Of a stretch of DNA of 44,530 bases, positions 8,145 through 17,222 are shown piece after piece; within the stretch, counting starts at the first letter, position 1; every line of letters begins with the position of its first letter. The DNA lies in NCBI GenBank assembly GCA_040219085.1, contig JAVJTC010000022.1, positions 1 through 44,530 on the forward strand. The letters are read 5' to 3'. Below the pieces are notes generated by a model, which made no database searches, was not told the origin of the DNA, and saw nothing but the letters and a program-made list of their open reading frames with translations. Source of the DNA: Acidimicrobiales bacterium (lineage in GTDB: Bacteria; Actinomycetota; Acidimicrobiia; Acidimicrobiales; JAVJTC01). The position numbers and the translations under genes were made by a program.

Positions 8145-9382
8145 GCCGCTACTCCGGACGGTGCCGGCGGGTCGGGCTCGGGCACGAGTGCGAGGGCGGC
8201 CACGGTGGCCACCAGCGCCGACACGGCGAGGATCGACACGCCGGTCATCCCGGTGTCGGTGAACAGCCAGGCGGCGGGCAGCGACGTGGCGGCCCGGGCG
8301 ACGGTGAAGACCGCGATGCCCACGCCGACGAGGCGGCCACGGGCAGCCGGGTCGAGTTCACCCAGCAGCGGCAGGGCGGAGATGAGGGTGAACTCGAAGG
8401 CGAGGACCGTCGCGGACAGCAGGAGGATCGCTACGGCGAGGGTTCCCGCCAACGGCAACAGCGCCATCGGTACGGCCATCGCGAGCGCGCCGCCACGCAC
8501 GGCGCGTCGCTTTCCGAGACGATCTGTCAGCCACACGGTCGCGCCGGTTCCTGCGAGCTCGGCGAAGCCGAGCACGAGGGCTGTCAGCCCCAGCCCCGCG
8601 ACGTCGAGGCCGAAGTCGTCCTCGAGCCACGTCGCGAACGTGACGAGAACCGCCTGCATCGCGATCCACACGCCGGCGAGTGCGCCCAGGAATGCGACGA
8701 CGGCGCGGGTGGGGCGCCACGGCGAGCGTGGTGCTCTGCGCCGATGGGAGGGGTCGCGGAAGCGTGCGAGCACGAGCGGCACCATCGCGATGTTCGCGAG
8801 GCCCATGACGACGAAGGGCCAGCGCCAGTCGCCGACCCCGATGAGCAGTGCGAGTAGGGGCACGCCGATGAGGAAGGACAGGGCCCAGCTCAGTTCGGTG
8901 AGCCCTGTCACCCGACCCCGGACGGCGAAGGGCACGGCGGTCGAGATCCATGTGTTCATCGCCGTGTCGAAAGCGACCTTGCCCAGCGCCAGCACGGTCA
9001 GGCCGGCGCCGAAGAGAAGGATCTCGGAGCTGACGCCGGCCACGATCGACCCGACCCCGGTCGCGGCGAGCCCGAGAGCGAGGACGGAGCGCATGTGGCC
9101 CCGGTCGGCGCGGCGTCCCACCGCGGGCGCAGCGAGTCCCGCCGCGTCGCGAGCCGTCAGCGCGGCCCCCATCGTCGCCAGCGACACCCCGAGGCCGCCC
9201 GCGACCGTGGGGATGAAGGCGAAGACCCAACGGAAGCCGAGATTTCCGGTGAAGCGTGCCCCGGTGAGGACGGCGAGGGTGGTACCCGACGCCTCCGAGG
9301 CGGCGTTGTCGACGTTGCCGGCGCCAGAGGCCCCGACACGATCATGGGCATCTGCCTTGTCGCCCGACGTCACGCCGGGCAT
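8141..9382 (-). CDS. MFS transporter
   Basis: Major facilitator protein of about 413 residues with 12 hydrophobic segments. The segment between TM2 and TM3 (GRRADRGHMRSVLALGLAATG) matches the MFS loop motif G-x3-D-R-x-G-R. A charged loop near the middle (LARFRDPSHRRRAPRS) separates the halves. The frame is open to ATG 9427, but ATG 9382 leaves a short hydrophilic N-tail and is preferred; the start is uncertain. The coding start overlaps the divergent ilvB promoter. Coupled by GTGA to the NadD-like gene. The substrate is unknown. Confidence 0.85.
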   Translation of the reverse strand: MPGVTSGDKADAHDRVGASGAGNVDNAASEASGTTLAVLTGARFTGNLGFRWVFAFIPTVAGGLGVSLATMGAALTARDAAGLAAPAVGRRADRGHMRSVLALGLAATGVGSIVAGVSSEILLFGAGLTVLALGKVAFDTAMNTWISTAVPFAVRGRVTGLTELSWALSFLIGVPLLALLIGVGDWRWPFVVMGLANIAMVPLVLARFRDPSHRRRAPRSPWRPTRAVVAFLGALAGVWIAMQAVLVTFATWLEDDFGLDVAGLGLTALVLGFAELAGTGATVWLTDRLGKRRAVRGGALAMAVPMALLPLAGTLAVAILLLSATVLAFEFTLISALPLLGELDPAARGRLVGVGIAVFTVARAATSLPAAWLFTDTGMTGVSILAVSALVATVAALALVPEPDPPAPSGVAA

Positions 9383-9392
9383 ACTGTCACCG
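9357..9392 (+). promoter_or_regulatory. ilvB operon promoter
   Basis: TTGTCG (9357-9362, -35), a 17-nt spacer, CATACT (9380-9385, -10), then 7 nt to ATG 9393 of a 12-codon leader ORF. The spacing is ideal and puts the transcript start on the leader ATG. Confidence 0.6.
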
Positions 9393-9431
9393 ATGCGAGC
9401 CGAAGATACGCGACTCGAGGTAATCACCTAG
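9393..9431 (+). CDS. Putative ilvB leader peptide
   Basis: A 12-codon frame, MRAEDTRLEVIT, ending TAG at 9429-9431. It starts at the predicted transcript 5' end, and its last five codons include Leu, Val and Ile, the products of the pathway below. It stops exactly where the first hairpin begins, and a terminator-like hairpin follows. The layout resembles leader-peptide attenuation of ilvB operons in other actinobacteria. Against it: each regulatory residue occurs only once, where classical leaders carry runs. Confidence 0.45.
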   Translation: MRAEDTRLEVIT

Positions 9432-9493
9432 CGCACGGTCCTCGACGATCGTGCGCGCCCGACCTCCCCCAGTGGGAGGTCGCTTTCGTTTCC
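9431..9493 (+). terminator. Attenuator-like double hairpin before ilvB
   Basis: Hairpin 1: GCGCACG (9431-9437) with CGTGCGC (9450-9456). Hairpin 2: GACCTCCC (9461-9468) with GGGAGGTC (9474-9481), 5-nt loop, followed by GCTTTCGTTT, a T-rich tract as in an intrinsic terminator. It lies inside the 5' leader, 60 nt ahead of ilvB, so its likely role is conditional termination. GAGGT at 9417-9421, inside the leader ORF, can pair with ACCTC at 9462-9466 and compete with hairpin 2. The exact switching scheme is not resolved. Confidence 0.6.
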
Positions 9494-9541
9494 GGGCCCG
9501 CATCGCTTCGCCGACGGGTCCACGACCCGGGAGAGTTCCCA

Positions 9542-11269
9542 ATGAAGTTGAACGGTGGCCAGGCTCTGATGAAGTCCCTCGAGCTCGAGGGCGTCGACGT
9601 GCTCTTCGGCCTTCCCGGCGGTGCGACCCTGCCGCTGTACGACCCGCTGATCGACTCGTCGATCCGCCACATCCTGGTGCGCCACGAACAGGGTGCCGGG
9701 CACATGGCCGAGGGGTACGCGCACGTGACCGGGCGCGCCGGTGTGGCGCTCGTCACGTCGGGCCCCGGGGCGACGAACATCGTCACGCCGCTGTGCGACG
9801 CGTACATGGACTCGATCCCGCTCGTCGTGATCACCGGTCAGGTCCCGTACGCGGCGATCGGCACCGACGCGTTCCAGGAGGCCGATACGACCGGCATCAC
9901 GATGTCGGTCACGAAGCACAACTTCCTCGTGACCGAGGCGCAGGACATCCCCCAGGTGATCCACGACGCCTTCCACATCGCGACGACCGGGCGCCCCGGG
10001 CCGGTGCTCGTGGACATCCCCAAGGACATCGTCGACCCGAACAATCCACGGTCCGGGCTGGACTGGCACGAGCCCGACGGCCACGACCTGCCGGGCTACA
10101 ACCCGGCGACCGAGGTCGACCCCGAGCTGATCCGGCGGGCGGCCGATCTGATCGTCGCCGCGGAACGGCCCGTCATCTACTCCGGTGGAGGGATCCTGAA
10201 GGCCCGGGCCGCGGAGGCGCTGCGGGACCTCGCCGAGCTGACGGAGATCCACGTGGTCACCACGTTGATGAACCGGGGCGGGTTCCCCGACGACCATCCC
10301 TTGTGCCTCGGGATGCCGGGGATGCACGGCAACTACACGGCGGTGACGGCCCTGCAGGAGTCGGACCTGTTGATCACCCTGGGAGCCCGATTCGACGACC
10401 GGGTCACCGGCAAGGTCGACGCGTTCGCCCCCCACGCGAAGATCATCCACGTGGACATCGACGCCGCGGAGATCGACAAGGTCCGCCGGGCCGACGTCGG
10501 CATGCGTGGCGACTGCCGGGCCGTGATCGAGGCCCTCGTCGCCGAGTTGCGAGGTCGCAGCGGCCTGCACACCGTGGATCGTTCGTCGTGGAACCAGACC
10601 ATCAGCGGTTGGCAGGAGCGCTACCCGCTGACCTATGAGCAGTCGGCCCCCGGCGAGGCACTCAAGCCCCAGTTCGTCCTCGAGCAGCTGCGTGACGGGA
10701 CCCCTGACGACACGATCGTCGTGTCGGGCGTCGGACAGCACCAGATGTGGACGAGCCAGTGGTGGAAGTTCAACCACCCCTACACCTGGGTCAACTCCGG
10801 CGGCCTCGGCACGATGGGGTTCGCTGTCCCGGCGGCGATCGGCGCCAAGGTCGGACGCCCCGACCGGATGGTCTGGGCCGTCGACGGCGACGGCTGCTGG
10901 CAGATGACATCGCAGGAACTCGTCACCGCTGCCGCGGAGCGCATCCCGGTGAAGATCGCGATCCTCAACAACGCCTACCTCGGCATGGTCCGCCAGTGGC
11001 AGGAGATGTTCTACGACGAGCGGTACTCCGAGGTGTACCTCTCGCCGGATCTGCCGGACTACGTCGGCTGGTCACGAGCGATGGGGTGTGAGGCGTTCCG
11101 CGTCGAGGACGTGGACGAGGTGGAGTCGGTCATCGCCAAGGCGAACGAGATCGACGACCGCCCCGTCGTCGTGGAGTTCCGGGTCGAATCCGCCGAGAAG
11201 GTCTTCCCGATGGTTCCATCGGGACGATCGAACTCCGACATCGTCGTCGACCCGAGTCAGCAGGGCTGA
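9542..11269 (+). CDS. ilvB: Acetolactate synthase, catalytic (large) subunit
   Basis: Thiamine-diphosphate and FAD enzyme making acetolactate or acetohydroxybutyrate, first common step of BCAA synthesis. 575 residues, family length. Catalytic Glu is E49 in VRHEQGAGHMAEGYA. SGPGATN follows, and FDDRVTGK marks the FAD domain. VDGDGCWQMTSQEL with ILNNAYLGMVRQWQ forms the GDG...NN thiamine-diphosphate site. ATG 9542 is chosen for GGGAGAG upstream and the family N-terminus (MKLNGGQALMKSLELEGVD); the frame stays open far upstream but only as antisense to the MFS gene. First gene of ilvB-ilvN-ilvC, behind the attenuator-like leader. Confidence 0.97.
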   Translation: MKLNGGQALMKSLELEGVDVLFGLPGGATLPLYDPLIDSSIRHILVRHEQGAGHMAEGYAHVTGRAGVALVTSGPGATNIVTPLCDAYMDSIPLVVITGQVPYAAIGTDAFQEADTTGITMSVTKHNFLVTEAQDIPQVIHDAFHIATTGRPGPVLVDIPKDIVDPNNPRSGLDWHEPDGHDLPGYNPATEVDPELIRRAADLIVAAERPVIYSGGGILKARAAEALRDLAELTEIHVVTTLMNRGGFPDDHPLCLGMPGMHGNYTAVTALQESDLLITLGARFDDRVTGKVDAFAPHAKIIHVDIDAAEIDKVRRADVGMRGDCRAVIEALVAELRGRSGLHTVDRSSWNQTISGWQERYPLTYEQSAPGEALKPQFVLEQLRDGTPDDTIVVSGVGQHQMWTSQWWKFNHPYTWVNSGGLGTMGFAVPAAIGAKVGRPDRMVWAVDGDGCWQMTSQELVTAAAERIPVKIAILNNAYLGMVRQWQEMFYDERYSEVYLSPDLPDYVGWSRAMGCEAFRVEDVDEVESVIAKANEIDDRPVVVEFRVESAEKVFPMVPSGRSNSDIVVDPSQQG

Positions 11270-11272
11270 ACC

Positions 11273-11776
11273 GTGGCGAAGACACTCCACACCCTCGTCG
11301 TCCTGGTCGAGAACAAGGCCGGTGTGCTCGCACGGGTCGCCGGCCTGTTCGCCCGGCGCGGCTTCAACATCGAGTCCCTGGCCGTGGCGCCGACACCCGA
11401 CGAGCGCTTCAGCCGGATCACCTTCGTCGTCGACGTGGCCAGCGCCCCGCTCGACCAGGTGGTCAAGCAGCTGGACAAGCTCATCAACGTCGTCGAAATC
11501 CGCCAACTGCCGCCGGCCGAGTCGGTCGAGCGGGAACTGATGGTGGCGACGGTCAACGCGTCGGCCGCGCAGCGCGGCGAGATCATGGACCTCGTGCGGA
11601 TCTTCGAGGCCCGCGTGCTCAACGTCGGCCCCGACCATCTCATGGTGTCTCTGTCTGGTTCACCGGGCAGAGTGGACGACTTCGAGGACCTGCTGCGACC
11701 CTATGGGATCGTCGAACTCCAACGGACCGGCCGCATCGCGCTACCGCGCCTGAGCCGGACCACCACCCCCGCCTGA
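11273..11776 (+). CDS. ilvN: Acetolactate synthase, regulatory (small) subunit
   Basis: Binds valine and activates the large subunit. 167 residues: an N-terminal ACT domain (HTLVVLVENKAGVLARVAG, about residues 4-77) and a C-terminal ALS_ss domain from about residue 85 (ERELMVATVNAS). GTG start 3 nt after the ilvB stop, so translation is likely coupled. Named ilvH in some actinobacteria; I use ilvN for the operon order B-N-C. Confidence 0.96.
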   Translation: MAKTLHTLVVLVENKAGVLARVAGLFARRGFNIESLAVAPTPDERFSRITFVVDVASAPLDQVVKQLDKLINVVEIRQLPPAESVERELMVATVNASAAQRGEIMDLVRIFEARVLNVGPDHLMVSLSGSPGRVDDFEDLLRPYGIVELQRTGRIALPRLSRTTTPA

Positions 11777-11785
11777 GGAGGCACA

Positions 11786-12817
11786 GTGGCTGACATCTAC
11801 TACGAAGCCGACGCCGATCGCTCCGTCATCGCGGACCGCAAGGTCGCGATCATCGGGTACGGCTCTCAGGGTCACGCGCACGCGCTCAACCTCAAGGAGT
11901 CCGGTATCGACGTGCGGGTCGGTCTGCGTGAGGGGTCGTCGTCAGGGGCCAAGGCCGAGTCGCAGGGCCTGCGGGTCCTGTCGATCGCCGACGCGTCGGC
12001 CGAGGCGGATCTGATCATGGTTCTCGCGCCCGACACCGAGCAGGCGTCCATCTACACCGACCACATCGAGCCGCACCTCGCCGACGGTGACGCCCTGTTC
12101 TTCGCCCACGGCTTCAACATCCGCTTCGACCTCATCGTGCCGCCCTCGAACGTGGACGTCGCGATGGTGGCGCCGAAGGGTCCCGGACACCTCGTGCGTC
12201 GCACCTTCGTCGAGGGCGGCGGGGTTCCGTGTCTGATCGCGGTCGAGCAGAACGCGTCTGGCCGCGCGACCGAGCTCGCGCTCGCCTACGCGGACGCCAT
12301 CGGCGGGGCCCGCGCCGGGGTCATCGAGACGACCTTCACCGAGGAGTGCGAGACGGACCTGTTCGGCGAGCAGGTCGTTCTCTGTGGCGGGCTCACCGCG
12401 CTCGTCACGGCCGGGTTCGAGACGCTGACCGCCGCCGGCTACCAGCCCGAGGTCGCGTACTTCGAGTGTCTGCACGAGCTGAAGCTCATCGTGGACCTCA
12501 TGTACGAGCAGGGCATCGGCGGGATGCGCTACTCGATCTCCGACACCGCCGAGTACGGCGACCTGACCCGGGGACCCCGTGTCGTGGACGACCACGTCCG
12601 AGAGACGATGCAGACCATCCTCGACGAGATCCGCTCCGGCAAGTTCGCCGAGGAGTGGGTGGCCGAGTCCCGCAGCGGCCGTGAGAACTTCCACCGCCTC
12701 GAGTCGGCCGGACAGCAGCACCAGATCGAGAAGGTCGGCGCCGGCCTGCGCGAGATGATGCCCTGGATCAGCGCTGGCCGCGAGGCCGTCCAGGACGCGT
12801 CGGGCGGCCAGGGCTAG
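11786..12817 (+). CDS. ilvC: Ketol-acid reductoisomerase (class I)
   Basis: NADPH- and Mg-dependent isomerisation and reduction of acetolactate to 2,3-dihydroxy-isovalerate. 343 residues, the short class I form. Rossmann motif [13 protein letters not shown] starts at residue 24; the cofactor loop [12 protein letters not shown] has Arg/Ser as in NADPH-using forms. The knotted C-terminal domain holds [16 protein letters not shown] and the metal and substrate residues of the family. GTG start with GAGGAGG 5 nt upstream. Last gene of the operon; it feeds ilvD. Confidence 0.97.
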   Translation: MADIYYEADADRSVIADRKVAIIGYGSQGHAHALNLKESGIDVRVGLREGSSSGAKAESQGLRVLSIADASAEADLIMVLAPDTEQASIYTDHIEPHLADGDALFFAHGFNIRFDLIVPPSNVDVAMVAPKGPGHLVRRTFVEGGGVPCLIAVEQNASGRATELALAYADAIGGARAGVIETTFTEECETDLFGEQVVLCGGLTALVTAGFETLTAAGYQPEVAYFECLHELKLIVDLMYEQGIGGMRYSISDTAEYGDLTRGPRVVDDHVRETMQTILDEIRSGKFAEEWVAESRSGRENFHRLESAGQQHQIEKVGAGLREMMPWISAGREAVQDASGGQG

Positions 12818-13194
12818 TTCCCGGAGGAGCTCCCGCCGGAACGCGTCGCGCTGTTCGGTGCCGCCCGGGCCACTGCGGTCGGGCGGTCCGATGGAGCGGT
12901 GTGGCTCCGATAGAGCGGTGTCATAGCGAATTCGGTCAGGAACGGGCGCGCTGCATCGACATGGCAGTTGCCCGTCGACTGACAACCCGGCCGCTCCCGA
13001 GCACCGAGGGCTTTCGCTGTGACGTTGCTCGGGGCTGCTCGGGGCTGCTCGGGGGCCGAGGGCTTTCGCTGTGACGTTGCTCGGGGCTGCTCGGGGCTGC
13101 TCGAGCGCCGAGGGCTTTCGCTGTGACGTTGCTCTCACCGGCCCCAGGCAAGCCCGGCGCGAAGGCGTGCCCGGGCTCACGCCGGGCGACGCCC
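12818..13194. other. Intergenic stretch with hairpin and repeat array
   Basis: No supported gene. CCGCCCG (12861-12867) pairs with CGGGCGG (12880-12886) and may end the ilvBNC transcript, though no T-run follows. The remainder up to about 13000 shows nothing recognisable; then comes a 52-bp tandem array. Minus-strand frames across it are not convincing genes. Confidence 0.5.
13004..13134. repeat. 52-bp tandem repeat, about 2.5 copies
   Basis: Copies start at 13004, 13056 and 13108, exactly 52 bp apart. Each begins CCGAGGGCTTTCGCTGTGAC, then GTTGCTC and two or more GGGGCTGCTC units in the complete copies. The third copy stops after 27 bp. There are no spacers, so it is not a CRISPR array. Function unknown. 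Confidence 0.85.
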
Positions 13195-13206
13195 TAGCCT
13201 GAGTGC
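13195..13206 (+). promoter_or_regulatory. Leaderless -10 box for binding lipoprotein
   Basis: TAGCCT (13195-13200), then 6 nt, then GTG 13207. The same arrangement is seen at other starts in this window. Confidence 0.5.
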
Positions 13207-14670
13207 GTGCGTGTTCGTCTGACAGCTCTCGTCGCCGTGGTCGGCGCGCTCGGCCTTGTCGCCTCGGCGTGCGGATCACCGGACCTGACACCGACCGGAG
13301 CGGCCGCGACCTCGACGAGTTTCACCACCACCACGCTGCCGGGCGGCCCCGACGACACGGGCACCTCCACGACGTCGACGCCCCCGACCTCCACCACCTC
13401 GACCTCGCTCGACGTCGGACCGCCGGGCACGGCCGATCCCGGGTTGACAGCTGACACCATCCGGATCGCCGTCATCGCCGACGTGACGAGCGGGGAGATC
13501 GGCGACCAGATCTTCCTGCCGGCATGGCAGGGGATCGATGCGTGGGCGACGGCGGTCAACCAGTTCGGCGGGCTGGCCGGGCGGCGTGTCGAGGTCGAGT
13601 TCATCGACTCGGCGGTGGTCGACCACGCCGAGGCGATCCAGACCGTGTGCACCGGGGACTTCTTCGCGCTCGTCGGCTCCCAGGCGCTCTTCGACGGCGA
13701 GGGCATCGAGGTACTCGATTCGTCGTCCTGCGGGATTCCCGACTTTCCCTCGGCGGCCTACAGCGCAGCGCGCCGCAATTCCGGTGGGACCTTTCTCCCG
13801 AACCCGCTCCTCAACGACATCGTCCAGGTCGGGCCGGCGGGCGCCCTGGCCGACCTGGATCCCCTCGCCGCTGCGACGACGGCCACGTTCTTCACCGGCC
13901 TTCCGGTGTTCGACCTCGAGGTCGAACGGGCCCTGGAGGGGGCATTGTCGGTGGGGTACGAATTCGTCTACGACCCGACGGTCGAGTTCGACGAGGACTT
14001 CGGGCCCATCGTGGACGCGATGGCCGATCTCGAGGTCTCGGCCGTGCAGTGGGTCGGCACCGGACAACGTCTCGCCGACCTGCTGACGGCCATCGAAGCG
14101 ACGGCAGGTGCCGGTGGGGCGCCCACGGTGGATCTCTCGTTCGTCAACTGCAGCACCCTGTGCTACTCGCCCGCAATCGAAGCCCTCGGCGACGCGGCCG
14201 CCGGTGTCACCGTATGGCTGCCCCACCTCCCGCTCGACGAGGTCGAGTTGAACGCCGAACTCAACGCATACCAGTTCTGGCTGAATGTGAGCGCGGGTGA
14301 TGACGAGGTACGTGAGCCTCATCCGGTCGGAGTGGCCGCCTGGGCCGCCGGGCGCCTGTTCGAGGATGCAGTGAACCGGGCGATCGGTAGGGGCACGGCG
14401 TCGGAGAACAACGGCCGCCTGACACGCGATGCCGTCATCGCCGCGGCCCGCACCCTCTCGTCCTTCGAGGCCAACGGCCTGTACGCGGAGCCGTCCAATC
14501 CGGCCGCGGGGGTTCCCACCCCCTGCTTCGTGCTGGTGCGGTGGAGCGGATCAAGCTGGGAGCGTCTGTACCCGGCGCTCGAGGGCACCGCCGACTGCAG
14601 CCCTTCGAATCTGTTCCTGCTCGAGGACACGACCGACCTCGGGGTCGATCCGCCGAGGGACGGCGGCTGA
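13207..14670 (+). CDS. Type I periplasmic-binding lipoprotein (branched-chain amino-acid type)
   Basis: Exported substrate-binding protein of 487 residues. Signal peptide about residues 1-21 with lipobox LVASAC, so probably lipid-anchored at Cys22. A Thr/Ser/Pro linker follows to about residue 75. The Peripla_BP_6-like domain begins DTIRIAVIADVTSGEIGDQ and includes AWQGIDAWATAVNQFGGLAGRRVEVEFIDS, the pattern of Leu/Ile/Val-binding proteins. Several Cys residues (VNCSTLC, TPCF) could form disulfides. No permease or ATPase gene adjoins it, so it may serve a distant transporter or act as a sensor. The nearby ilv genes make a BCAA-like ligand tempting, but that is inference. Confidence 0.82.
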   Translation: MRVRLTALVAVVGALGLVASACGSPDLTPTGAAATSTSFTTTTLPGGPDDTGTSTTSTPPTSTTSTSLDVGPPGTADPGLTADTIRIAVIADVTSGEIGDQIFLPAWQGIDAWATAVNQFGGLAGRRVEVEFIDSAVVDHAEAIQTVCTGDFFALVGSQALFDGEGIEVLDSSSCGIPDFPSAAYSAARRNSGGTFLPNPLLNDIVQVGPAGALADLDPLAAATTATFFTGLPVFDLEVERALEGALSVGYEFVYDPTVEFDEDFGPIVDAMADLEVSAVQWVGTGQRLADLLTAIEATAGAGGAPTVDLSFVNCSTLCYSPAIEALGDAAAGVTVWLPHLPLDEVELNAELNAYQFWLNVSAGDDEVREPHPVGVAAWAAGRLFEDAVNRAIGRGTASENNGRLTRDAVIAAARTLSSFEANGLYAEPSNPAAGVPTPCFVLVRWSGSSWERLYPALEGTADCSPSNLFLLEDTTDLGVDPPRDGG

Positions 14671-14697
14671 GGCGGACCCGATCGGCCGCTCTCCCGT

Positions 14698-17133
14698 TCA
14701 GTCGGTCGGCACCCAGACCAGGATCGGGTCGTCGACATCGATGTCGTTCTTCTCCAGACCGACGACCACCGACTCGATCGCGCCGGCCCGTTCCTCCCAG
14801 TCGTCGAGGATCTCGTTGAGGGACTCGGCCAGTTCCGCCTCGAGGTCCGCGAGGTCGTCGACGGTCTCACCCAGTCGACGTCGGGCCGTCTCGAGCCGCT
14901 CCTCGGCGTTGTCCCGGGTGCGGCGGCGCCCCGAGGCTCGTCGGAGGTCTCCCAGTACGCCTCTCGTGCCGCGACGGCCGCCCAGCAGGCCCCCGAGCAG
15001 GTCACCGACACCGGAAAGCACCTCGTCACGGGAGCGGTTCGCAACGTCGGTCTCGAGTTCCCGGACACGGTCCTGCGCCTTGGCGATGGCGTCGCGCACC
15101 CGGTCGGACTTCGACCGCAGGGTGTCGCGCAGCGAGTCGGCGTCGGCGTCGGCGCCTTCATCGGCGGCCACGTCGCACCGGCGGGCGAAGTCCTCGCGCG
15201 TCTCGCCGGGACGCGACCACAGTTTCAGTTCCGGGTTGTGGAACAACTCGACGGTCGCCGACCGGTGCAGGTGATCCCGTATCCGAGCGCGGGCTGAACG
15301 CCAGAACGAGGCCTGATCGAGGCGTGCATCGACCAGCACGTGAACGGCGCCGTCCGGGGGGTCGTCCACGAGATCCCGGTCACCTGTCTCCACCATCACG
15401 GCCGTGTCCGGGTCGAGGTGGTCGCTCAGCGGCGAGAGGACGAGGTTCCACGACATCTCGTGGCGCAGGTCGGCCCTGCGCTCGTCGAAGAGGGCGGTGG
15501 CCTGCACGAGCAGTGCCGGCACGAGTCGCCGGCCACCCGGCGTCGCGCCCACCGCGTCGCCCCAGGGCGCCGAGGGGTGCAGGTAGGCGACCCGCACGCC
15601 TTCGGCCACCGGCGGCACGGCGATCGTCTCGTCGTCCGCCAGTGCCGGGGATCGGTCACCGTCGCCGGCGACGCCGGCGTCGCCGGTGTCGGCGGGTCCG
15701 GCTCCAGGCGCGGCCGCTGTCGGCCCCGCCGCGGGACCGGCGTGACCGTCGGCGCCGTCGTGAGCCGTGAGTCGTGAGATCTGATCCCGGGTGAGGGGTC
15801 CCGCGAGGTAGGAGATGGCCCACCGTGTCGAGAAGACCTGCGGGCCGGCCGTGTGGGTGGAATGGAGTAGGAACTCTCTCTTCGCGAGGCCGCTGATGGT
15901 CGCATCGATCGTCGAGAGGTCGGTGTCGCCCGCGGCCGAGCGCATCCCGTCGAGCAGGCGGGCCTTGTCGCGCTCGGTCTGGAGCCTGCCGATCATCCAC
16001 GTCCCGGCGTTCGACATCGCCTTGTAGTCGAGGTCCACGGGGTTCTGTGTGGACAGGACCAGGCCCACGCCGTAGGCGCGGGCCTGCTTCAACAGGGTGA
16101 GGATCGGCTTCTTGGCCGGCGGCTGCGCGGTCGGCGGGACGAAGCCCATCACCTCGTCCATGTAGACGAGCAGTCCGAGGTCGGGGCGGCCCGGACGGCT
16201 GCGCATCCACGTGACGAGCTTCGACAACACGAGGCTCACGACGAACTGGCGTTCTTCGTCCGAGAGGTGGGCGATCGAGATGACGGCCGCCTTCGTGGCT
16301 CCGGTCCCGGTGGGGGTGGCCACCAGCGCGTCGATGTCGAGGTCGGCGCCCATCGCCCACGTGGCGAAGGCGGGGGAGGCGGCGAGACCGTTGAGGCGCA
16401 GGGCGAGCTCAAGCCGGTCGTCGGCGCTGAAGAACGTCTCCAGATCGATCACGCCGAGCTTGCGCATCGGCGGGTCCTGGATCGCCGCGATCAGGGTCGC
16501 GAGGTCGAGGTCGCGCCCTTCACCCCATGCGTGGTGGATCAGGTTCGCAACGAGGATGTGCTCCCGGTCGGCCAGAGGGTCGGCATCGATGCCGACCAGG
16601 CGCAGCAGTCCCGTCGTGAAGCTCTCGATCTCGTCGGTGAGTGCCTCGGGGTCGGCGTCGACCGGTGCCCGCAGCGAGCCGACCACGTTCAGCGGGACAC
16701 CTGCGGCCGAGCCCGGTGTGTAGATGGTCACAGCCGTCTCGCGGTGTTGCGCCTCGAGTCGCTCCGCGTCGATGCCGGAGCGTTCGAGACCGCTCTGCCA
16801 GGTCTCGGCAGTCGCCGCGGCCGCATCGGTCCGCGTGGTCGGCGGGTCGGGTTCGGGCACCCACGGCTCGAAGTCCTCGGCGCGCATCGCCGGGAACGTG
16901 AGGGCGAGGTTGCCCATGTCGCCCTTGGGGTCGATCACGAGTGTCGGGATACCCGCAGCCAGCGCCTCCTCGATCAGGATCACCCCGAGACCCGTCTTGC
17001 CGGAGCCGGTCATCCCGACGATCACGCCGTGGGTGGTCAGGTCCGACGCTTCGATAGCGGCCTCGGAGCCCGTATGCTCGTGGCTCACCGGATCGACGGT
17101 GTGGCCGACGAAAAGATTGTCGGAATCGGACAT
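14698..17133 (-). CDS. HerA-like P-loop ATPase (DUF853/YjgR-like)
   Basis: Cytoplasmic ATPase of 811 residues. Walker A is GMTGSGKTG at residues 40-48; IDPKGDMGNLALTFP follows, a hallmark of this HerA-like group. Walker B region LGLLVYMDEVMGF; sensor segment LVLSTQNPVDLDYKAM; arginine-rich RLQTERDKARLL. Residues from about 660 form a charged coiled-coil tail (repeated R/E/D with RVRELETDV and RLGETVDDLADLEAEL). ATG 17133 is chosen over an upstream in-frame ATG (17208): it has GTGAGG before it, and a TATTCT -10 box lies upstream on the minus strand. Relatives include DNA-translocating ATPases; the specific role of YjgR-like proteins is unclear. Converges on the binding lipoprotein. Confidence 0.85.
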   Translation of the reverse strand: MSDSDNLFVGHTVDPVSHEHTGSEAAIEASDLTTHGVIVGMTGSGKTGLGVILIEEALAAGIPTLVIDPKGDMGNLALTFPAMRAEDFEPWVPEPDPPTTRTDAAAATAETWQSGLERSGIDAERLEAQHRETAVTIYTPGSAAGVPLNVVGSLRAPVDADPEALTDEIESFTTGLLRLVGIDADPLADREHILVANLIHHAWGEGRDLDLATLIAAIQDPPMRKLGVIDLETFFSADDRLELALRLNGLAASPAFATWAMGADLDIDALVATPTGTGATKAAVISIAHLSDEERQFVVSLVLSKLVTWMRSRPGRPDLGLLVYMDEVMGFVPPTAQPPAKKPILTLLKQARAYGVGLVLSTQNPVDLDYKAMSNAGTWMIGRLQTERDKARLLDGMRSAAGDTDLSTIDATISGLAKREFLLHSTHTAGPQVFSTRWAISYLAGPLTRDQISRLTAHDGADGHAGPAAGPTAAAPGAGPADTGDAGVAGDGDRSPALADDETIAVPPVAEGVRVAYLHPSAPWGDAVGATPGGRRLVPALLVQATALFDERRADLRHEMSWNLVLSPLSDHLDPDTAVMVETGDRDLVDDPPDGAVHVLVDARLDQASFWRSARARIRDHLHRSATVELFHNPELKLWSRPGETREDFARRCDVAADEGADADADSLRDTLRSKSDRVRDAIAKAQDRVRELETDVANRSRDEVLSGVGDLLGGLLGGRRGTRGVLGDLRRASGRRRTRDNAEERLETARRRLGETVDDLADLEAELAESLNEILDDWEERAGAIESVVVGLEKNDIDVDDPILVWVPTD

Positions 17134-17222
17134 GGTGGTCCTCACTGCTACGGACTCGGTCCGGGCGGAGAATAGGCCGCTTTCCCCGTCGTCGCCGATC
17201 CACGTCATGAAGGGACACGCAC

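Noticed and set aside
9428-10777. 449-codon open frame antisense to ilvB
   Set aside because: Same composition effect; no recognisable protein, and it covers the conserved ilvB sequence and its leader.
13004-13134. CRISPR array
   Set aside because: Copies are directly tandem with no variable spacers and no cas genes nearby.
11942-13291. 449-codon minus frame over ilvC and the tandem repeat
   Set aside because: It runs through the 52-bp repeat and the ilvC antisense; no family features.
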